64,000 bases of DNA from Galerina marginata (Eukaryota; Basidiomycota; Agaricomycetes; Agaricales; Galerinaceae), in assembly GCA_023014335.1 (NCBI GenBank), contig JAECYW010000017.1, positions 1,178,001-1,242,000 on the forward strand, given 5' to 3'. The translations under genes and the position numbers were made by a program. Positions 1-11,612 of the stretch are shown here, piece after piece. The number at the start of each line of letters is the position of its first letter. Position 1 is the first letter of the stretch. The notes below the pieces were generated by a model, which was not told the DNA's origin, made no database searches, and was given only the letters and a program-made list of their open reading frames with translations.

Positions 1-986
1 GATCTCTAGCTGGGGTAACGCCACATCATCTGCAGTGGTGTCTTGGACGGCAGCAGCTTCTGCAGCAGTTGCTTCGATTATTTCCTTCAGACTTTCATCA
101 AAGGCTGCATCCCTACTGTTCATAGTATTCCTTCGTTTGGATGGTTGTTTCAAGAGGTGTGATGGGGAATGGGAACGAGAAACGCGTGAGTTGACGTTGG
201 GATCTGGCCGCGACGTCGCAGAGGTTTGACGAGGTTTTTTTGCCAATTTTCTGAAGAAAAATCAATGCTTGTAGGATTAGGAGGGATAATAGGACGTACT
301 TGAGAAGCTCGACATGTAGTTCCGGTCTGCATAGCTCGCAGTAATAGTCCTCGTCGTGAACTTGGTCTTCAGATTGGTATCCCATGCACAATCCATGCTG
401 CCATACTTTACAAGTCTCACACTGGACCATGAATTCCCCAGCGTCAGGGTCATCCTCTGGGAGATACATGAACGTCGGTGAGTGTGGATAGGACTGTAGG
501 GAGCATATGGGGCGGCTTACCAGCGCTACCACACACGCATCGCGTGATGCTTTCCTCCTCTTCTTCATCTGGAGGTTCCTGGGCTTGCCCGTCTGTTGAG
601 GCGACTTCTGCGTCTCCGAGAGTCGCATTATTCGATTCTTTGTCTTTGTCCTTATCCTTTTCTTTTCCCTTTCTTTTTGTCTTGGTATTGTTAATGTTAT
701 TGTTGACTGTGTTCCCGTTGTTAGAACCCGACGAGACAGAGGGTCCAGCAGAGTGGTGTTTGCGGTCCTCTATGGTTTCTTCGTATTCCTCTTGTTTCAG
801 CCTCTTGTTGCGATTGTTGGAAGACGAGGAAGAGGTGACACGAGATGAAGGCCCTTTATCTCGCGGCGGTTGGTCGGAATCTGGGGATTTGGAGGCACTG
901 GCAGAGACTGAGGGGGCTGAACGACGACCAGAACGCCTTGTTTCTCGTGGGGACAATGGGGGACCCATGGTGGCGGCTTGGGCCAT
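1..986 (-). CDS. PHD-finger protein, Cti6-like (3' end cut by window edge)
   Basis: Exons read on the minus strand: 521-986, 300-456 and 1-250 (running off the window), with introns of 64 and 49 nt; the frame is kept across both. The first about 155 residues are low-complexity (Ser, Asn, Lys/Asp runs), typical of a disordered nuclear protein. A PHD zinc finger follows, beginning at RCVCGSAEDD and ending at YYCELCRPE, with the C4-H-C3 pattern including CETC, WQHGLC and CELC. After it come basic residues and the start of an acidic Ala/Glu stretch. PHD fingers of this type bind histone H3 tails; the family context suggests a subunit of an Rpd3-type histone deacetylase complex as in yeast Cti6, but that is inferred from the PHD type and layout only. 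Start chosen at the first in-frame ATG (986); a second ATG lies 6 codons inside. It is divergent from ILV1. Confidence 0.75.
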
Positions 987-1128
987 GGTTGACGGTTAGA
1001 GAACGAGCCCTACTTACAGTGATCATGAGTGCATAAATTCGCATCACGCGGGAGATCACATGAGCTATAATTGATCCATCCGGATATAAATATTTTCGAG
1101 TCAAGGTCCGATATTTTGTGAACTTGCC
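987..1128. promoter_or_regulatory. Shared divergent promoter, PHD gene / ILV1
   Basis: Only 142 bp separate the two start codons. A TATA-like run (atataaat) lies at about 1084-1091, roughly 40 bp before the ILV1 ATG. No other element can be named with confidence. Confidence 0.4.
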
Positions 1129-3080
1129 ATGGCCCCGTCAGCAACCATAGAATACGCATCCAATGCACCTCAACCTCTGCAATATCCTCGATTGGCCAAA
1201 CACCATTTGCTGTCCTCTGATACCCCGGATTATATCAGACTTATACTCACTTCGAAAGTCTACGATATCTTGAAGGAAACCCCTCTTGTTCTCGCCGCGA
1301 ATCTAAGTGCAAAGTTTGGCAATCAGATATGGCTGAAGCGAGAAGATCTACAAGAGGTCTTCAGCTTCAAGATTCGTGGCGCCTATAATTTTATGGCGGG
1401 TTTAAGCGATGAGGAAAGGTGGAAAGGTGTTGTTACATGCAGTGCTGGTTAGTGTGCGTATTCTTAGCGTGACTGTTTACTGGCCATTTTATCTCTTTGC
1501 ATCTATCATCGATATCGGAAAGTGACTAAAATCCTTCATTGCCAGGTAATCATGCCCAAGGTGTGGCGCTATCGGGTACTCGCTTGGGAATCCCATGTAC
1601 GATCGTGATGCCTGAAGGTACACCCGACATCAAAGTGCGAAATGTTGCCCGACTAGGTGCAAAGGTTGTTCTGCATGGCGCCGACTTCGACGAAGCCAAA
1701 TCCGAATGTGCACGTCTAGCTTCAGCACATGGCCTCGTCTTTGTTCCTCCATACGACGACCCACTCGTTATCGCCGGCCAAGGGACAGTAGGAATGGAAA
1801 TCTTGAAACAATTATCGGATTCAGACCAACTCGATGCCATATTTGCGGCTGTAGGTGGTGGGGGCCTGGTTGCGGGTATCAGTGAATACGTCAAGAGAAT
1901 CGGGAACCCAGCAACAAAGGTTGTGGGTATCGAGACCGTTGACGGAGACGCCATGGCAAGAAGTCTAGAAAAAGGTGCAAGGGTCACCCTGCACGAGGTC
2001 GGGCCCTTCAGCGACGGAACCGCAGTAAAGATAGTGGGGGAAGAGCCATTCAGAATATGCAAAGAACTCCTTGATGGGATTGTCAAGGTTGACAACGACG
2101 AAATCTGCGCAGCTATCAAAGATATCTTCGAAGGTGATCGATATAGTCGTATCAGTGACGATTTCTGACTCTACCATGCATTTCAGAAACGCGGTCTATC
2201 ACGGAACCTGCAGGAGCTCTTGCCCTTGCCGGTCTGAAGCGTTACATCATCCAGAACAATTTAATAGGTTCCCAAAAAAAATTTGTTGCTGTCGTCAGTG
2301 GAGCAAACATGAATTTTGATCGCCTACGCTTTGTCGCAGAGCGTGCAGAATTGGGAGAAGGTCGGGAGGCCCTCCTCACCGTAGAGATCCCGGAACGTCC
2401 TGGAAGGCGAGTTTCTCCTCGATTTAGTAGCTTCATGTCGCTGACATTGCAAACCCAGTTTCATTGCATTGCACTCTATCATCCATCCTCGGTCTGTCAC
2501 CGAGTTCATATATCGATACAACGTCTCGGGTGATAGAGCGCACGTCTTGTTATCATTCAAACTGCAGTCCAGTTCTCGGGAGGCTGAAGTCCGTGATCTC
2601 CTGTCGACCCTTGAAAGAGAAGATATGAAAGGCTTTGATATCAGTGACGACGAGATGGCCAAGAGCCACGTCAGATATATGATTGGAGGCTGTCAAAAAG
2701 TTCCACATGAAAGGGTGTTTAGATTCGGTGAGCGACGAAGTTCTGAGAGGTTCAAAACTTTGAGTTAATTTGAAGACATGACAAAAACAGAGTTCCCAGA
2801 GCGACCCGGTGCGCTACGTAAATTCCTGTTGGGCTTGCAACAGGGATGGAACATCTCACTGTTCCATTATCGAAATCACGGCGCAGGTAACTTGCAGGCA
2901 TTTCAGTTTAACACCGATATTGCCCTAAAATCAAATTCTTCAGATCTGGGAAAAGTTCTTGCTGGCATTCAAGTACCGGAAAGTGACTCGGCCGAATTTT
3001 TCCAATTCTTGGAGAAGCTGGATTATGCATTTGTTGAGGAAACAGAAAACAGTGTCTACAAACGATTTTTGCAGGGTTAG
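1129..3080 (+). CDS. ILV1: Threonine deaminase (threonine dehydratase, biosynthetic)
   Basis: Exons 1129-1447, 1546-2133, 2187-2406, 2459-2727 and 2791-3080 encode 561 residues. The enzyme is PLP-dependent and converts threonine to 2-oxobutanoate and ammonia, the first step of isoleucine synthesis, in mitochondria. Visible motifs: PLP lysine in [10 protein letters not shown] (Lys81), phosphate-loop serine/asparagine in SAGNHAQG, and the glycine-rich GGGGLVAG. The C-terminal half carries two ACT-like regulatory repeats, each opening with E(I/F)PERPG, the site of isoleucine/valine control in this family. The third intron (2407-2458) must be read as GC-AG: only AG|GCGAGT joined to cccag|T keeps the frame and gives ERPGSFIALHS. 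No clear mitochondrial presequence is visible after the chosen ATG, so the true start could be slightly different. Sure of identity. Confidence 0.95.
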
Positions 3081-3295
3081 ATATGCAGGGCTCTAGAGCA
3101 GGAGAATCAAATTTGTTGTATAGGCCTCTGAAAGACATTTCCTATACATCCACACCTGTCCCATGTTATTCGAGGTGTTGCGGATAGCATCCGATTAGGT
3201 GTGCCGGGGGTTCCGTGGCTGAGCCATGGAAGTCAGTGGTTCGTCAGTGTAACCACGATTGATTCAAAGTCAACATACAAAAAGAGACCTGGAGG

Positions 3296-3520
3296 TCAAT
3301 GGTGGTGTGAATCGGTTTTTTGGGCACCGAAGTAAATATTATCCGCGACCACATATGCTGTAAAAGCAACGACTGCGATTCCAAAGCCAGGAAATAAGTT
3401 TCGAAGCATGATGCGATTCGTGAAAATGGGGCTTTTTCGCCAAGCTTCCCCTTTAGCCCAGGGATCTCTAAACAAGGGGAGGTTCGGCATATTGCCTGCC
3501 AGCGGAGTCAGCTTAAGCAT
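3296..3520 (-). CDS. NDUFB3: NADH:ubiquinone oxidoreductase (complex I) subunit NDUFB3/B12
   Basis: A single exon gives a 74-residue protein starting MLKLTPLAGN. The core resembles the NDUFB3/B12 family: RDPWAKGEAWRKSP followed by NRIMLRNLFPGFGIAVVAFTAY, where the last stretch forms the one membrane span. It ends in a histidine-rich tail (DSHHH). NDUFB3 is an accessory subunit of the distal membrane arm of mitochondrial complex I. The open frame extends 70 codons further upstream, but that part shows no family similarity, so the start at 3520 just before the conserved region is preferred. Stop TGA at 3296-3298. It converges with ILV1 and diverges from TOP1. Confidence 0.85.
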   Translation of the reverse strand: MLKLTPLAGNMPNLPLFRDPWAKGEAWRKSPIFTNRIMLRNLFPGFGIAVVAFTAYVVADNIYFGAQKTDSHHH

Positions 3521-3835
3521 GGGTCGCAGAGACGGCTCGGAATGCTCACTGGGAAACGGAGACGAGTGGCAGGTGTCTGGAAAACAGATTCGAAGCCAAA
3601 TCTCAGCAAAAGCCAAAGTCGGCGTGTGACTAAGCATTATGTCACATGTGTCAAAAATCGTGATCTGGCAGTTAAGGGCAGGCTCCAACGACTTGGCAAA
3701 ATTGATGGAATCCTGCCCAATGGCCGTCATCTAACTATCCCACCTCCTCTCACTATTGTATTACCGACACCCAAAGTAAATTTGGTTTAACGCGCAGTCT
3801 GTCTCTTTCTATCTATTGGCTTTCTTGATTTTGCC
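3521..3835. other. Intergenic, divergent NDUFB3 / TOP1
   Basis: A 315 bp gap between two outward-facing start codons, presumably containing both promoters. No TATA box, repeat or RNA gene was recognised. Confidence 0.5.
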
Positions 3836-6800
3836 ATGTCGACGGACTCGCCTATGTTTTCGGACAACGAAGGGCCTTCTAAAGCAGTTCTGCCCAATGG
3901 GCGACAAGGTGCCCACATGAATGGACATCATACCACTAAGGTCGAAGATTTCAATATGAGCGACGGAGACGATGACCTACCATTAGTATGCACTACAACC
4001 TCCTCATAGAATCTAGTTATTTCATATTAATTTCCTATCCAGTCTCAAACTGTCCGCAGTGACGCCACGTCGCTTCCTCCCCGTAATCTGAAACGCAAGA
4101 AACCAGTTTACGCAGAATCGTCAAGCGATGATGATACACCTTTGGCTTCTTCACCTGCGAAGGCTTCAAAATTAAATGGGAAGGTAAAGCCCAAACAAGA
4201 TTCTGATTCTGACCATGCCTTTGATAGCGACGACGCGCCGACTAAGCGAAGAGCCTCCAACGGTCGGGCCATGAAGCCTGCGAGAAAGAAAGTCAAGGAG
4301 GAGAGTAGTCTTAGTGGGGATGACGATGACGACGATCAATTACTCGAACCGGCATCCCGTCCCGTAGTTCGCAAGCGGAAGTCCAAAGCCGAAAGTTCTG
4401 TGGCACCGAAAACAGCTAAGCCACGGCGCCAGAAAGTGAAAGAGGAGGAAGATGCCTCTGAAGCGGAAGCGCCGAAACCGAAGAGGGCGCGCAAGGAAAA
4501 GAAGGAAGGCTCCGAGAGCAAATCTCCTTCTAAGACGAAGAGCAGAAAAAAGGACAAGAAAGAAGAAGAACAAGAAGAGGTGTTTAGATGGTGGGAGAAT
4601 GGACCTGATCCCAACGGCGACGGTAGTGTCAAATGGTCGACCCTCGAACACAACGGCGTCATCTTCCCTCCACCATACGAGCCGTTGCCTTCCCATGTCA
4701 AAATGAAGTATAATGGTATGACCATTTATATGCTTTTCTCTGGAAGTCATACTTATGAACCGGTGAACAGGTAAACCAGTGGATCTACCACCCGAGTCGG
4801 AAGAGGTTGCTAGTTTCTATGCCGCATTGCTAGAGACGGATCACGCTCGAGACGCGACATTCAACAAGAACTTTTTCGAAGATTGGAAAACTGTAATGCA
4901 GAGGCACCCCGCGGTAGGCGTCTGTTGCTTATTAGACACATTCAATGCTCATTTTTACTCTAGAGAGATGGCACAAAGATCATAAAATTCGAGCTTTGCG
5001 ATTTTCGACCTATGTATGAACACTTTGAAACCGAAAAGGCGAAGAAGAAAGCCATGACCACAGAGGAGAAAAAAGCTGCTAAAAAGGCTAAGGATGAATT
5101 GGAAGCTAAATACACCACTTGTCTCCTCGATGGACGTAAAGAAAAAGTAGGAAACTTCAGAGTTGAACCTCCTGGTTTGTTTAGGGGTCGAGGAGATCAT
5201 CCTAAGAAAGGCGCTCTTAAAGTAAGTGTCGGATGTTCAAGAGTCCACGTAGAAGTGATGTTGATCCTCGGGTATGCAAGTTCCGTGTGCGGCCTGAAGA
5301 TATTACTCTTAACATTGGTCAAGCCGCTCCTCTGCCTGTACCCAATATGCCCGGGAACTGGAAAGCTATTCAGCACGACAACACCGTCACTTGGTTGGCA
5401 AACTGGACCGAGAACATTAATGGCAATCACAAATATGTCTTCCTGGCTGCGGGTAGCTCGTTAAAAGGTCAAAGTGACATGCAAAAATTCGAAAAAGCCC
5501 GTGAATTGAAGGTACTAATCCTATTCTAAATTTTTTTTTCTTTTCGTGTTTTCACTTTCACTTCCCGCTAGAATCACGTCGATCGCATTCGCCAAAACTA
5601 TAACGTTGATCTGAAGTCGAAAGTGATGGCTGACCGCCAGCGTGCCACAGCGATGTACTTCATCGATAAACTGGCACTTCGAGCTGGCAATGAAAAAGGC
5701 GAAGATGAAGCGGACACTGTCGGTTGTTGTTCCTTGCGCTGCGAACATGTCACTTTGGAGGCGCCTGACTTCATCATCTTCGACTTCCTTGGAAAGGACT
5801 CTATCAGATATTACAACAGAGTTCAGGTCGAGCCTCAGGTTTTCAAAAACATCCGGATTTTCAAGGAGAACAAGAACGATGACGACAACCTTTTCGATCG
5901 CGTGACAGTAAGGGTCTCTCTGCCAGAACAACCGAGTAAAGGCTGATCTTCTCCCTTGTAGACCAGCTCTCTCAATAAACATCTGACCAACGAAATGAAA
6001 GGATTGACGGCCAAAGTTTTCCGTACTTTCAACGCGTCCATTACCTTCCAGCGTCTTTTGGACGAAGAAGACTTAACCAACGCAACACTTCAAGAGAAGC
6101 TAAACGCATATAACAAGGCCAATCGTAAAGTCGCCATCTTGTGTAACCATCAACGTAGTGCCCCGAAAACTCATGACCAATCAATGGAGAAAATGCGTTA
6201 CAAAGTAAGATTTACCAGGCTCCTTCGCTTTCTTATCTACTTCACAGTTGTCCTTCACAGCACCGTTCTTTCAAATACGAACGCATGAAACTGCGCCACG
6301 CTTTGTTCAAAATGGACCCCAAGTACAAGAAAAATGCCAAGTACAAGGAGGATGAAAGTGATTTAGATGACGAGTGGATAGTTGAGCATGAGGAAAACTT
6401 GAAGGCCAAAGAAATCGAGAAAGTGCAGAAGAAATTTTCGAAAGAAAACGAGAAACTTCAAGAGGAGGGAGGAAAACCTCAGAAGGATTCTATCCTGAAT
6501 GAGCGTCTCAGTGACATCGAGGAGGAATTCAAGCGTTTGGCCGAAGAGCGCGGTACAGGCAAAGCGACTCTGAAACGCGAGCGACCTGAGGAGAAAATCG
6601 AGGAAGCCATTGACAAACTGACTGAAAAGATTCAAACCTTCAAACTGCAGATTGTTGATCGAGATGAAGGGAAAGAGGTTGCATTGGGCACCAGGTCAGT
6701 CATGAAAATACCATGTACAAAGTTGATTATACCGAAGAACTTTGGCTAGTAAAATCAATTATCTCGATCCACGGTATGTCTTTCTATTTTTTGGAACTGT

Positions 6801-6989
6801 TGTTGCTTAAGCGTCGAAATAGTATCACTGCTGCATGGTGCCAGATTCATGACGTACCCATCGAGAGAATTTTCTCCAAAACTCTTGTCACGAAATGTTA
6901 GTCCTTCACTTCTGTTGCTTGAATTTACCTCACGCTTTTTGCATCCAGTCCCCTGGGCTATGGAGGTGGAGAAGGACTGGAAATTCTGA
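3836..6989 (+). CDS. TOP1: DNA topoisomerase I (type IB)
   Basis: Eleven exons: 3836-3985, 4043-4715, 4771-4913, 4964-5221, 5281-5511, 5572-5907, 5962-6204, 6261-6694, 6750-6773, 6823-6896 and 6949-6989, 868 residues. It relaxes supercoils by nicking one strand and forming a 3'-phosphotyrosyl link. The N-terminal about 250 residues are charged (Asp/Ser and Lys/Glu blocks with nuclear-localisation-like KRKSK, KPKRARK). The core follows with the catalytic residues in place: ALRAGN (Arg), FLGKDSIRY (Lys), VFRTFNAS (Arg), CNHQRS (His). A Lys/Glu-rich coiled linker comes next, then SKINYLDPR with the nucleophilic tyrosine at about residue 827. That tyrosine sits in a 24-nt exon (6750-6773). The protein ends [12 protein letters not shown], as in the family. 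All splice sites are canonical and the frame is exact. Confidence 0.97.
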
Positions 6990-7367
6990 AACCGTTAACT
7001 AGATTTGCTTTCGCTTTACAACCTCTGCATGTGTTTTACTAAATCATGGACATGAACTGAAGCAGTGCCCTGAACCATCTAGATCGGTAATTCCACTTCA
7101 GTAGTCATAATAAATTATCAGGTTCCGCCAAGGTAGTTTGCCTAATTCAGAGGGTGGAAGATGGGCTACATATTAAATATCAGGGGATTTCCAACTTGTG
7201 AAATTTTAAAGATCTGGAAGAGCAAGTGGACGGGTTGTTGTTTTGAAAGCTGTTGTCTTAGACGATCCGAACCAAATAACGTGTCCCGTCCAAAAATAAA
7301 AGCCCAAAGCTCGAACCACTGACGTCTGTCTGCATTTGCACCAACCTCTATTTCTTTGGGAGTCATT
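6990..7367. other. Intergenic TOP1 / CDS1
   Basis: A 378 bp gap between two genes on the same strand: TOP1 3' UTR and CDS1 promoter. Open frames crossing it on the minus strand are not protein-like. Nothing else was recognised. Confidence 0.5.
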
Positions 7368-9458
7368 ATGAGCAGGTTCAACGGTCCTACACGTACCGCC
7401 ATTGCGTCAAAAACTACATTTGATGGTCTTGAAGTGGACTCAGGAGAGGAGTCTGAAGGGGCCTCGGACCTGGAAAAGGATACTTCAGAGAGGTTCGTCA
7501 TTAAGCTTCTACCGAGAGTTTTATTCATGAGGTTGTCAGGGTATCACAGGAACCCGTAAAGCTGACAAAATCAGCCGTAAAAAAGGCTCAACGCCTTGCC
7601 CGTATTGAACAGAAGAAGCACCAAAAGCACCTCAAAGCTCAGGCTCGCAGTCAACAAGATTTTAAGACCGAGCTGGACACAACTCCTCCCAGCCCACAGG
7701 ACCAATCCTCCGGCATAGTGACGGAAGAAGAGCCCTCTCATCCTCCTAGTCAGGCATCACCACTGTCAGAGACTTCTGTCCTGGACCTGCCGGAAGTTGA
7801 TAATGAGAAGTCAAACGTCGCCTATACACTTGAATCGGCACACTCTGCTCCGTCGGACGCTGCTAAATCAGAGGAAACGTCCCACGTTCCATCTTCCAAA
7901 GACGCACCAGAAGCGAAAGTCGAGCTGGGGACTCGAACTATCCTAGCAGTCAACGGGAACGGATCACCGGCGTCCAGTCATCTAGCACAAGATCCCGAAA
8001 AGGTCAAAAAACGACAGAATGCATTGACCCGGATCTTATGGACTTTCATCATGATTGGGGGCTTCATTGGTAACTATGTTATGCCTCTGTTGTGTTCGAT
8101 AACTCAACATCTTATATTTAGCATTATTACTGCTTGGACATGCCTACATGATTTTGTTGGTCATGTTATGTCAAACCCTGGTTTACAGGGAGGTTACTGC
8201 GCTTTTCTCGCTCAAAACGGCAGCACCAGAGTCTCGAGACGTGGAACCCCTGAAGGGGAAGGATCCATGGAGCAAAACCCTCAATTGGTATTTCTTCGCT
8301 GTCACAAATTACTTCCTGTACGGGGAGAGTATTATATATTATTTCAAAGTAAGGACGATCACAGATGCTGTTTAAGTTTGTCATTAACTTGTCGATTCGA
8401 TTTAGCATGTCGTCTTTGCAGATGCCAACCTCCTCCCTTTTGCGACCAACCATAGGATGATCAGTTTCACCCTATACACCATCGGCTTTATGGGTTTCGT
8501 TATGTCTTTGAAAAAGGGCTATCTCAAGCAACAATTCGGCCTTTTCTGTTGGGTTCATATGAGTTTGCTCCTGATTGTCGTCTCCAGGTAAGAGTAACTG
8601 CATTTTTTAACGCTGTTGCTGAGTTTTGTTCAGTCATTTTATCGTGAACAACATCTTGGAAGGTCTCATTTGGTTCTGGGTTCCTGCATCTTTGGTTATC
8701 TGCAACGACTGTTTCGCCTACATATGGGGTGTGACAGTTGGTCGTACCCCTCTCATCAAACTTTCACCTAAAAAGACCGTGGAGGGGTTCGTAGGAGCCT
8801 TTATCAGTACCGTCATCTTCGCCGTGTTCTGGGGTACTTACTTTATGCGCTTCGACTACATGATTTGTCCTGTCCACGACTTGGGTGTTAGCGCTTGGAG
8901 TTCCACTGGATGCTCACCTAATCCGGTATTTGTTTGGAAAGTGCTGGACGTTTGGCCGCCTGTATCCGTCTTTCTAACCACGCTGGTCAGTTGTGCTTAT
9001 GGCTCTTGTATAAGGAAAGATCTCACGTATTGTACAGACCGGCCACGCTGTCAAAACTATTTCGTATGCACCGTATCAATTACATCTTCTCGTGCTGGCT
9101 TGCTTCGCCTCCTTGGTCGCTCCCTTCGGAGGGTTCTTTGCTTCAGGGTTTAAGCGCGCCTTCAATATCAAAGATTTCGGCCACAGTATACCAGGCCATG
9201 GTGGTATGACCGATCGTATGGACTGCCAGTGAGTATATTTTGTGAGCCATGGCTTGCCCAGAAGACTTATTGACCTCGACTAGATTTTTGATGGGTATCT
9301 TTACCTATGTGTACTACAGCAGCCTAATTCGTGTTCACCACGTCACCGTTGGCGGCGTTCTGCAAACCGTTGTCAGCGGGTTGACCGTGGAACAACAACT
9401 AGAACTCATTGGCGATTTGAAGGGATATTTAGAAAGACAGGGAATCGCGGTGCCTTGA
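7368..9458 (+). CDS. CDS1: Phosphatidate cytidylyltransferase (CDP-diacylglycerol synthase)
   Basis: Exons 7368-7492, 7540-8069, 8122-8348, 8406-8587, 8634-8985, 9038-9228 and 9284-9458 give 593 residues. The enzyme makes CDP-diacylglycerol from phosphatidic acid and CTP in the ER membrane, feeding phosphatidylinositol and phosphatidylserine/cardiolipin synthesis. The first about 210 residues are polar and disordered (Ser/Glu/Lys-rich). The rest is a polytopic membrane domain with the family signatures [26 protein letters not shown] and the CDS signature [12 protein letters not shown] near the C-terminus. The start is the ATG before SRFNGPTRT; a near-in-frame TTG upstream is not used. The N-terminal basic stretch [21 protein letters not shown] is unusual but reads continuously with the rest through the first intron. 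Confidence 0.93.
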
Positions 9459-9657
9459 GGGATTGCTACGAAGTAATTCTCAAGTTTTATATTGTTCTGG
9501 ACATCACAGCTTTAATAGTATCAGTAATGCATACATCCCTATACCAGGCTCAAAACCAATTCAAGCCTCCCGTCTCAATGCCGCGGTCATTGATATTTTG
9601 AAGTAGATATTCAAATCTTACAGACGCGCAGCCTTGGAGGGTATAATAAAGAAGAGG

Positions 9658-11089
9658 TCATAAATGAACCACAGTCCACATAGCTAGACCTTTGAACGTC
9701 ATTGGCTTTCGCCCTTTGGTCTTGTTAAAGCCTGCCACACTCAGTCCCTTCGCATCCTGGTCGGCGACTGTGTGAACAGCATAAATTGTCACCATACCGT
9801 CTCGAGGAGTGAAAATATCCGCAACCCAAGCCTTTTCGTTGTCGTCGAAGGCCATTGCAGTGAAATCATTATCCCTAGTGCTGATTACCAGGACATAATT
9901 GTCGACCTCTGCAGTTGACATATGTTCGCATTTCTTAGATATGCTGAACCTGACAAATTGTCTGTCTGGAACAGTTTTAGTAGCAGGCTCGACAAGAATG
10001 GCATTGTATCCAAGTTCATGAAAATCCGCGGGTAAGTTTGGGCCATCAGGTGCCACGATATACTCCTCCCATGAGTATTGCTCTGCCGTCAGCTGGAAAG
10101 ACGGGTCGGCCGGAAAATGTCTCCTTCCAAATTCGAGAGGGGAAGAGGTAAACCAATTAGGTGCAAACTTGGCTTCGTATAAAGTCCCATTCAGGACACC
10201 TGCTCCCCAACATGGATCCACTAGATGCCATTCTTGATCAAGAAGGATGCAGTTCCAAGCGTGATTGCTCGTCATCTCTGGTATAGGTTCACCCTCGTAA
10301 AGTGGCTGATAACCATATCCTTTTCCGTGACCAGAGACTGCATGTACTTGCAGGCCGATTAATTCCCCTAGGTGCTCAAACAATCCAGCATAGCCTCCGC
10401 AAACGGCAAGGCCAGATGCTAGTGTCGATTCTGCTGTGGAAGGCTGGACATTGCCAGAGAGAAAGGAATGCGCGTCGTAGGATATGTTGTAGTGAAGCCA
10501 AGTGAATATGACTCTGGCTTTGTCGATATCATTGTCGAAAGGTTCTGCAAGAGCATAAGCCAGATCTTCTAGGGAACGAACTGCATTGCGAGGGAATAAA
10601 GTCGCGTGCACATCTACTTCCGAGAAGTCTCTGCACTGAAGACATGAAGGAATGTCGACTAGAGTCACTGGGGATTCGTAAGGGACAATGACTGGCTTCG
10701 AGGATAGATTTAACGGAGGTGGTAGTGTCTGATGTGCGGAACCTAGACCATTCCTTGGCCGGGGAACAGGGAACGTTCGCAGCAGGGCAGGAGGCACTGT
10801 CGATCGACGTGGCGGCGGAGGTGGTGGCTTTCTCGCCAATAATCTGGATAGCTCTGGAGGGCGGGTTTCCGAGGCGGTCTGAACGTTGGTGCCGAAGGAA
10901 GCTGTTATCGGCGTCCTTACTCCTCCACGTGGAGGAACTGGCGGTGGAATGCCTGAAGGAAGTCCATAAATTCCAGTATTTTGTCGTCATATACACATAC
11001 CGACCTTGGTCTATACTGCCATTCCCGTCGGCGAGTGGTGGAGGAGGGGGTACTCTACGAGGGGGAGGAGGCCGAGCGTAAGAGGACAT
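9658..11089 (-). CDS. Transglutaminase-like (CYK3-type) domain protein
   Basis: Two exons, 11005-11089 and 9658-10952, 459 residues. The N-terminal about 100 residues are proline-rich (RPPPPRR, KPPPPPPRR), a typical SH3-ligand region. A transglutaminase-like domain follows with an intact Cys-His-Asp set: LAVCGGYAGLFEHL, TSNHAWNCI and HLVDPCWGAG. Proteins of this group include fungal cytokinesis regulator Cyk3 and animal kyphoscoliosis peptidase; in yeast Cyk3 the catalytic centre is degenerate. No SH3 domain is visible here, so strict orthology to CYK3 is doubtful. The protein could be an active protease/transglutaminase fold enzyme or a scaffold. It converges with CDS1 (199 bp gap). Confidence 0.8.
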
Positions 11090-11342
11090 TGGATTATGGC
11101 TTATAATTGCATTATAATTATAAATGATCTCAGGCAGGTTGTAAATGTGGCCGGATACCGGTGTTTGTGGGTCGAGAAAGAAAAGAAAAAGAAAAAGAAA
11201 AAAAGAAAAAGGGGGAGGAAGGGGGGAGAAGAGAGAGGGATTCCTTTCATTCCCTTTGTCTCTCAGTGGACGGAAAACTTAACCCTGCTTGCCACACCTT
11301 GCGGGGAGCCTGTGTCTGCCGTCTGAAGCCCGTTCCCACCAG

Positions 11343-11380
<38 letters not shown>

Positions 11381-11612
11381 CCACCACCACCACCTCATCC
11401 GCTGGTGCTGTTCCGGCCACCTGTCGAGCTCCGGGCCCTCGACAGTCGTCGTCAGCATCATCGTAAGCTCAGTACCATTAGGCCGTCCTAGTGAGGTTCC
11501 GTACACACACTCTAAAATCCCATTTTCAACCACTCCAACATCGAAAACCCCAGATCACTCTCTGCCACGTATACAATTATCAGCTATTTTCAACATTCTA
11601 TCAACACTGATC
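11090..11612. other. Intergenic with purine tract and microsatellite
   Basis: A 523 bp gap between the start of the transglutaminase-like gene and a rightward hypothetical gene. It holds a nearly pure A/G tract at about 11172-11240 and a (CAA)n/(CCA)n microsatellite at about 11343-11395. No gene is supported here. Confidence 0.6.
11343..11395. repeat. Trinucleotide microsatellite (CAA)n then (CCA)n
   Basis: About thirteen tandem aac units run directly into about four acc units. The array would encode Asn/His, Gln/Pro or Thr runs depending on frame, but it lies upstream of the likely start of the neighbouring gene and is treated as non-coding. Length variation between strains is expected. Confidence 0.9.

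Noticed and set aside
1550..2119. Long open frame antisense to ILV1
   Set aside because: Shadow of a strongly conserved coding frame; sequence shows no family features.
3180..3290. Searched for a tRNA in the ILV1/NDUFB3 gap
   Set aside because: A ggttcg-like stretch is present, but no acceptor stem or anticodon arm can be folded around it.
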